From assembly GCF_949628265.1 (NCBI RefSeq), contig NC_088786.1, positions 33,067,681 through 33,131,680 of the forward strand: a DNA stretch of 64,000 bases, in the 5' to 3' direction. A model generated the notes under the pieces. It saw only the letters and a list, made by a program, of their open reading frames with translations. It was not told the origin of the DNA and did not search any database. Of the stretch, positions 61,207 to 64,000 are shown piece by piece; position 1 is the first letter of the stretch, and the number at the start of each line of letters is the position of its first letter. This stretch comes from Cloeon dipterum. Taxonomy: Eukaryota > Arthropoda > Insecta > Ephemeroptera > Baetidae. The translations under genes were made by a program, and so were the position numbers.

Positions 61207-62878
61207 GGTTAGGTCACGCCCATGCCTTACATTATTCGACGGAAAAAGTCGGCAAAATTTGGTGGAAACACTCGGCGAGATCAGCAAACGCCAAACAACA
61301 GTATCGGGTCGGCGCACTACTTGCAATGCGGTCGCTCCCTCCGCCACCAACCGATTTCACTCCGATTCACACTCGCGTGCCGTAAATTTTGTCCTGATTA
61401 CCAGTTCACAGGCTCAAAATTACATCCAGACGGAAAAAAGGGTCGAAAAATGAGAAAATAAGGGAGAAATCGAGCGATAGAGCACGGCACTATTTAAGAT
61501 GGCGGAAGCACTACTTGATCACGGCATGGCGGCCTAGCTAAGCAAGCATCGCGCTAAGCGGTCGCCATTCTTCGCTCCGAATGCCCTGTGAGAGCCGCCT
61601 CTGCCGCTCCTCCAACCGACTTGCCCCGAGCCCTTCGGGCCGCTTTTTCCGTCTCCGACCACTCTTTCAATAGCCCTGTCGGTAAACTTGAGCATTTGCC
61701 GAATGCTCGCCGACTTTATTGACTAGTTTTTCACGCGCTCGAGCGGATCCTCCTTGTTTTTTGTCGGACAACGCGATAAAAATTATTATTTATTGCGCCA
61801 ACGAGCAAAAGCTCGCTCCTCGCTCAGCGCGCCGCTCGGATAGCCGGGAAAAATGTTTCGCAAAAAAAAGCTGTTTGCTCTGAAATTTTCTCTTCTAATT
61901 CGAAAAATCGATTGACTCTTAAATTAGTTGCTGAATCTAATAACGGAAATAATTAAAATTTATCTACCAATATTTTGTGATGCAGTTTTTTAAGGTGAAA
62001 ATAAACACACCAAATTTAAATGTGCTAATTATATATTTAGCCACACGGTGCTCGGCATTCGACAGATAAGAAATCAAAACAAAGACATGTGCTCCAACCT
62101 TTTGATCAATTATTTATTTTTCAAGGTCAATGCTGATTACTCATCGTCGCCTCTCACGTTATGCAATAGCTATGAAGATATCTATGCTCTCGGGTGAATA
62201 GTCATGGTGCACACTCGTTCCTTCTGTTTTGAATTTTTTGTTTTCAATAATTTAATGTTACTAAAATTATTTCTTCCTAATATTACATTAATAATTTATT
62301 TATTTATTTGGCTCGTTATGAAAAATCTTGAAGAAATATAGTTTATAATATTGAAATAAATTAAAAATTACAAAATTTAGCTGGGAAAAAAATTATGATG
62401 GATGAGCTCTGATTTAACATGAAAATTATTGGTTGACGAATTTGACTATATTGATATATTTTTCAAGTGGGGGCCGGCTTGCGGCTGCAAGTGCGGCGGC
62501 AGCCGCTTTTATGTCGGTAATGATCGAATAACGCGAGGTCGATAAATGGTGCCCCGCTCTGCCGAGTGCGGTGATTGTCCAGCAGTGCGTCTGAATCGGC
62601 CCAAAAATAACACGGTGCCCGGCTTGCAGCGGCCACCGCCAGAGGCCGCCACGCTCCGATCGTCCGAGAAAACCGGTAGCCGTGAAAAAACCGGCCCTCA
62701 AACCCCTCCCTCGCGTGAGCCACACGTCAGCAGCGAACGGTTAACCGGTGGTTCACGGAGCAGAAAAACCGGTTGCGTCCGGCCAGTGTTCGGCACCGGC
62801 TGTAAAAATAACAATCATGGTGTGTCTGGTGCTGGTGGTCGGAACGGTGCCCATCTGAAGAAGGAGAGGCTCTCGAGA
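61207..62878. promoter_or_regulatory. Divergent region, osa / jagunal
   Basis: 1.67 kb separate the two start codons. The first 650 bases on the osa side are GC-rich (5' UTR and promoter, CpG-rich, no TATA box). The centre, 61860-62460, is AT-rich with nothing recognisable. 62460-62878 is GC-rich again, as expected for the jagunal leader. The frame upstream of the jagunal ATG is open back to 62546 but is not conserved in character. Confidence 0.5.
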
Positions 62879-63380
62879 ATGGCGTCCCGCGGAGGCCCTA
62901 TGGTGGCCGGCACTGACGGCTCCGACTTTGCGCACAGACAACGCGTCGCCGCGCACTACCAGATCAGCTCAGTCAACAAAAACAGGCTCAAATACTGCAT
63001 CTTTTTCCACTATGTGCTCTTCTTTGTGATGCTGGCTAAGCTGTCGGCCGACATTCTCGACCGCCTGGACATCTTCATCCTCGAGATCGAGGAGCTGCAC
63101 GTGCCCAAGGTGCCAATCGATGCTTCCTTTAGTGACCCCTCTCGGTGACCTCTTAACCTTTCAGCCGCTCTGGTGGGAGTACATATGGTGCGTGTCGTTG
63201 GCACTGTCCTTCTGGGGGCTGGCCGCCTCCCGCCGCAACCAGGTGGCCACCATGCAGCGCTACATGATCGGCATCGGCCTATTCGGGATTCTGCCTGTGT
63301 TGTACGCGGCCGCCTACTACTTTTCCGAGGCCTGGACCTACATAACCACGGGAGACAAAGACAAACTATTTGTGTGGCAG
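62879..63380 (+). CDS. jagn: Jagunal, ER membrane protein (partial, 3' end outside window)
   Basis: Exons 62879-63109 and 63165-63380 encode the first 149 of about 195-200 residues. The start M-A-S-R-G-G-P-M-V-A-G-T-D-G matches Jagunal/JAGN1 proteins almost exactly, as does L-D-R-L-D-I-F and E-I-E-E-L. Three hydrophobic segments are visible (about 43-64, 83-101 and 112-134). Exon 2 ends F-V-W-Q at a GTACGA donor; the remaining exon with the last membrane segment must lie right of position 64000. In flies Jagunal organises ER and vesicle traffic in the oocyte; in mammals JAGN1 supports neutrophil secretion. Confidence 0.96.
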
Positions 63381-64000
63381 GTACGAAAGTCTATATTAAA
63401 ATAATCTTCGCTGACAAAATCCTAAAAAAAACGTATAGGTATATTAATTATATAGATTGTACACATTGGCGGAGATAACAGCGATTTCATTTTTTAACAC
63501 TTGATTTTTTTCACGTTGGATGTTTAATTTTCAAACTTTAAGTGAGCTATGAAACTAAAGAAGATGAAAATTGGATAATATTTTGAAGTCGGTATTCGTT
63601 TAATTATGTTGATATTAAATCAATTTATTTTGACAAGACAAATTGGCTGACGTGTAATATTTAACTCACTGGAAAATATGTTTTTTTTTTAAGTTGGGCC
63701 TCGAAACCCATTATTTGTTTGTCAAGATATTTAATCATATCGCTAATCTTCAGAGCTGTCTTATAATATCAAAGCTGTTTTTCTTGAGTTCAAAATTAAA
63801 ATCGCTTTGAATTTAAAGATGCACCACTTCAAAATCAAGAAAGCGCTCAGTTTTTGAATATTTGTAGTTATTTTGCAACGTGCAGTCGTTTAAAAAATAA
63901 AAGAGTCCAGAACAAAATTTAATTGATAAATCTTGACTTGAAGATCTTCACTTTCGAAACTGCAGAAAAATTTCACATAGATTGCTCTAAAAAATACCGC
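63381..64000 (+). other. Start of jagunal intron 2
   Basis: AT-rich sequence with no acceptor followed by the expected Y-P-Y-G-type exon before the window ends. No other feature is seen. Confidence 0.6.

Noticed and set aside
62546-62878. In-frame N-terminal extension of jagunal
   Set aside because: The frame is open, but the conserved family start is the Met at 62879. The upstream peptide is low complexity, as in a GC-rich 5' UTR.
1-64000. CRISPR arrays, rRNA or tRNA genes, virus-like elements, bacterial-type operons
   Set aside because: None seen. Repeats are microsatellites or SINE/LINE pieces, and all supported genes are spliced animal genes.

Overview
The window is animal nuclear DNA, almost certainly from an insect. 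Genes are split by many short GT-AG introns (often 50-300 nt), intergenic DNA is AT-rich, and the recognisable proteins are insect-type: Osa/ARID1, Jagunal, Lace/SPTLC2, a small peritrophin-A protein and a multi-Tudor protein. I cannot name the species from sequence alone. Gene models were built by hand from splice sites and reading-frame continuity; every full-length model below closes in frame.

Layout. 1-5.9 kb: minus-strand 5' part of an acidic, reticulon-like gene whose body lies left of the window. 6.8-10.8 kb: plus-strand serine palmitoyltransferase subunit 2 (lace). 11.8-25.4 kb: seven tandem plus-strand short-chain dehydrogenase genes (SDR copies A-G here) with the same six-exon structure, plus two inverted copies of a SINE-like repeat and a LINE tail. 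25.7-28.1 kb: a minus-strand secreted Gly-rich chitin-binding protein and an orphan upstream exon. 29.5-40.7 kb: a 17-exon plus-strand gene for a multi-Tudor protein of about 1991 residues. 40.9-42.0 kb: minus-strand LACTB2. 42.6-44.1 kb: plus-strand PEX3. 45.3-61.2 kb: minus-strand osa (15 coding exons, about 1765 residues). 62.9-64 kb: first two exons of jagunal.

Genes are packed in divergent and convergent pairs: reticulon-like/lace, LACTB2/PEX3 and osa/jagunal are head to head, and the Tudor gene and LACTB2 end tail to tail 160 bp apart. Most are housekeeping genes: sphingolipid synthesis, peroxisome biogenesis, mitochondrial RNA turnover, chromatin remodelling, ER shape and secretion. 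The Tudor gene points to germline piRNA/nuage function. The lineage-specific part is the SDR array. There, copy C looks like a mosaic of a D-like first exon and an A-like remainder, and it shares its 3' flank with copy A. I found no CRISPR array, rRNA or tRNA gene, virus-like element or clearly new molecular system. The points most worth checking are the mosaic SDR gene, two GC-AG introns, a candidate alternative exon for the chitin-binding gene, and a 5S-rRNA-like SINE head.
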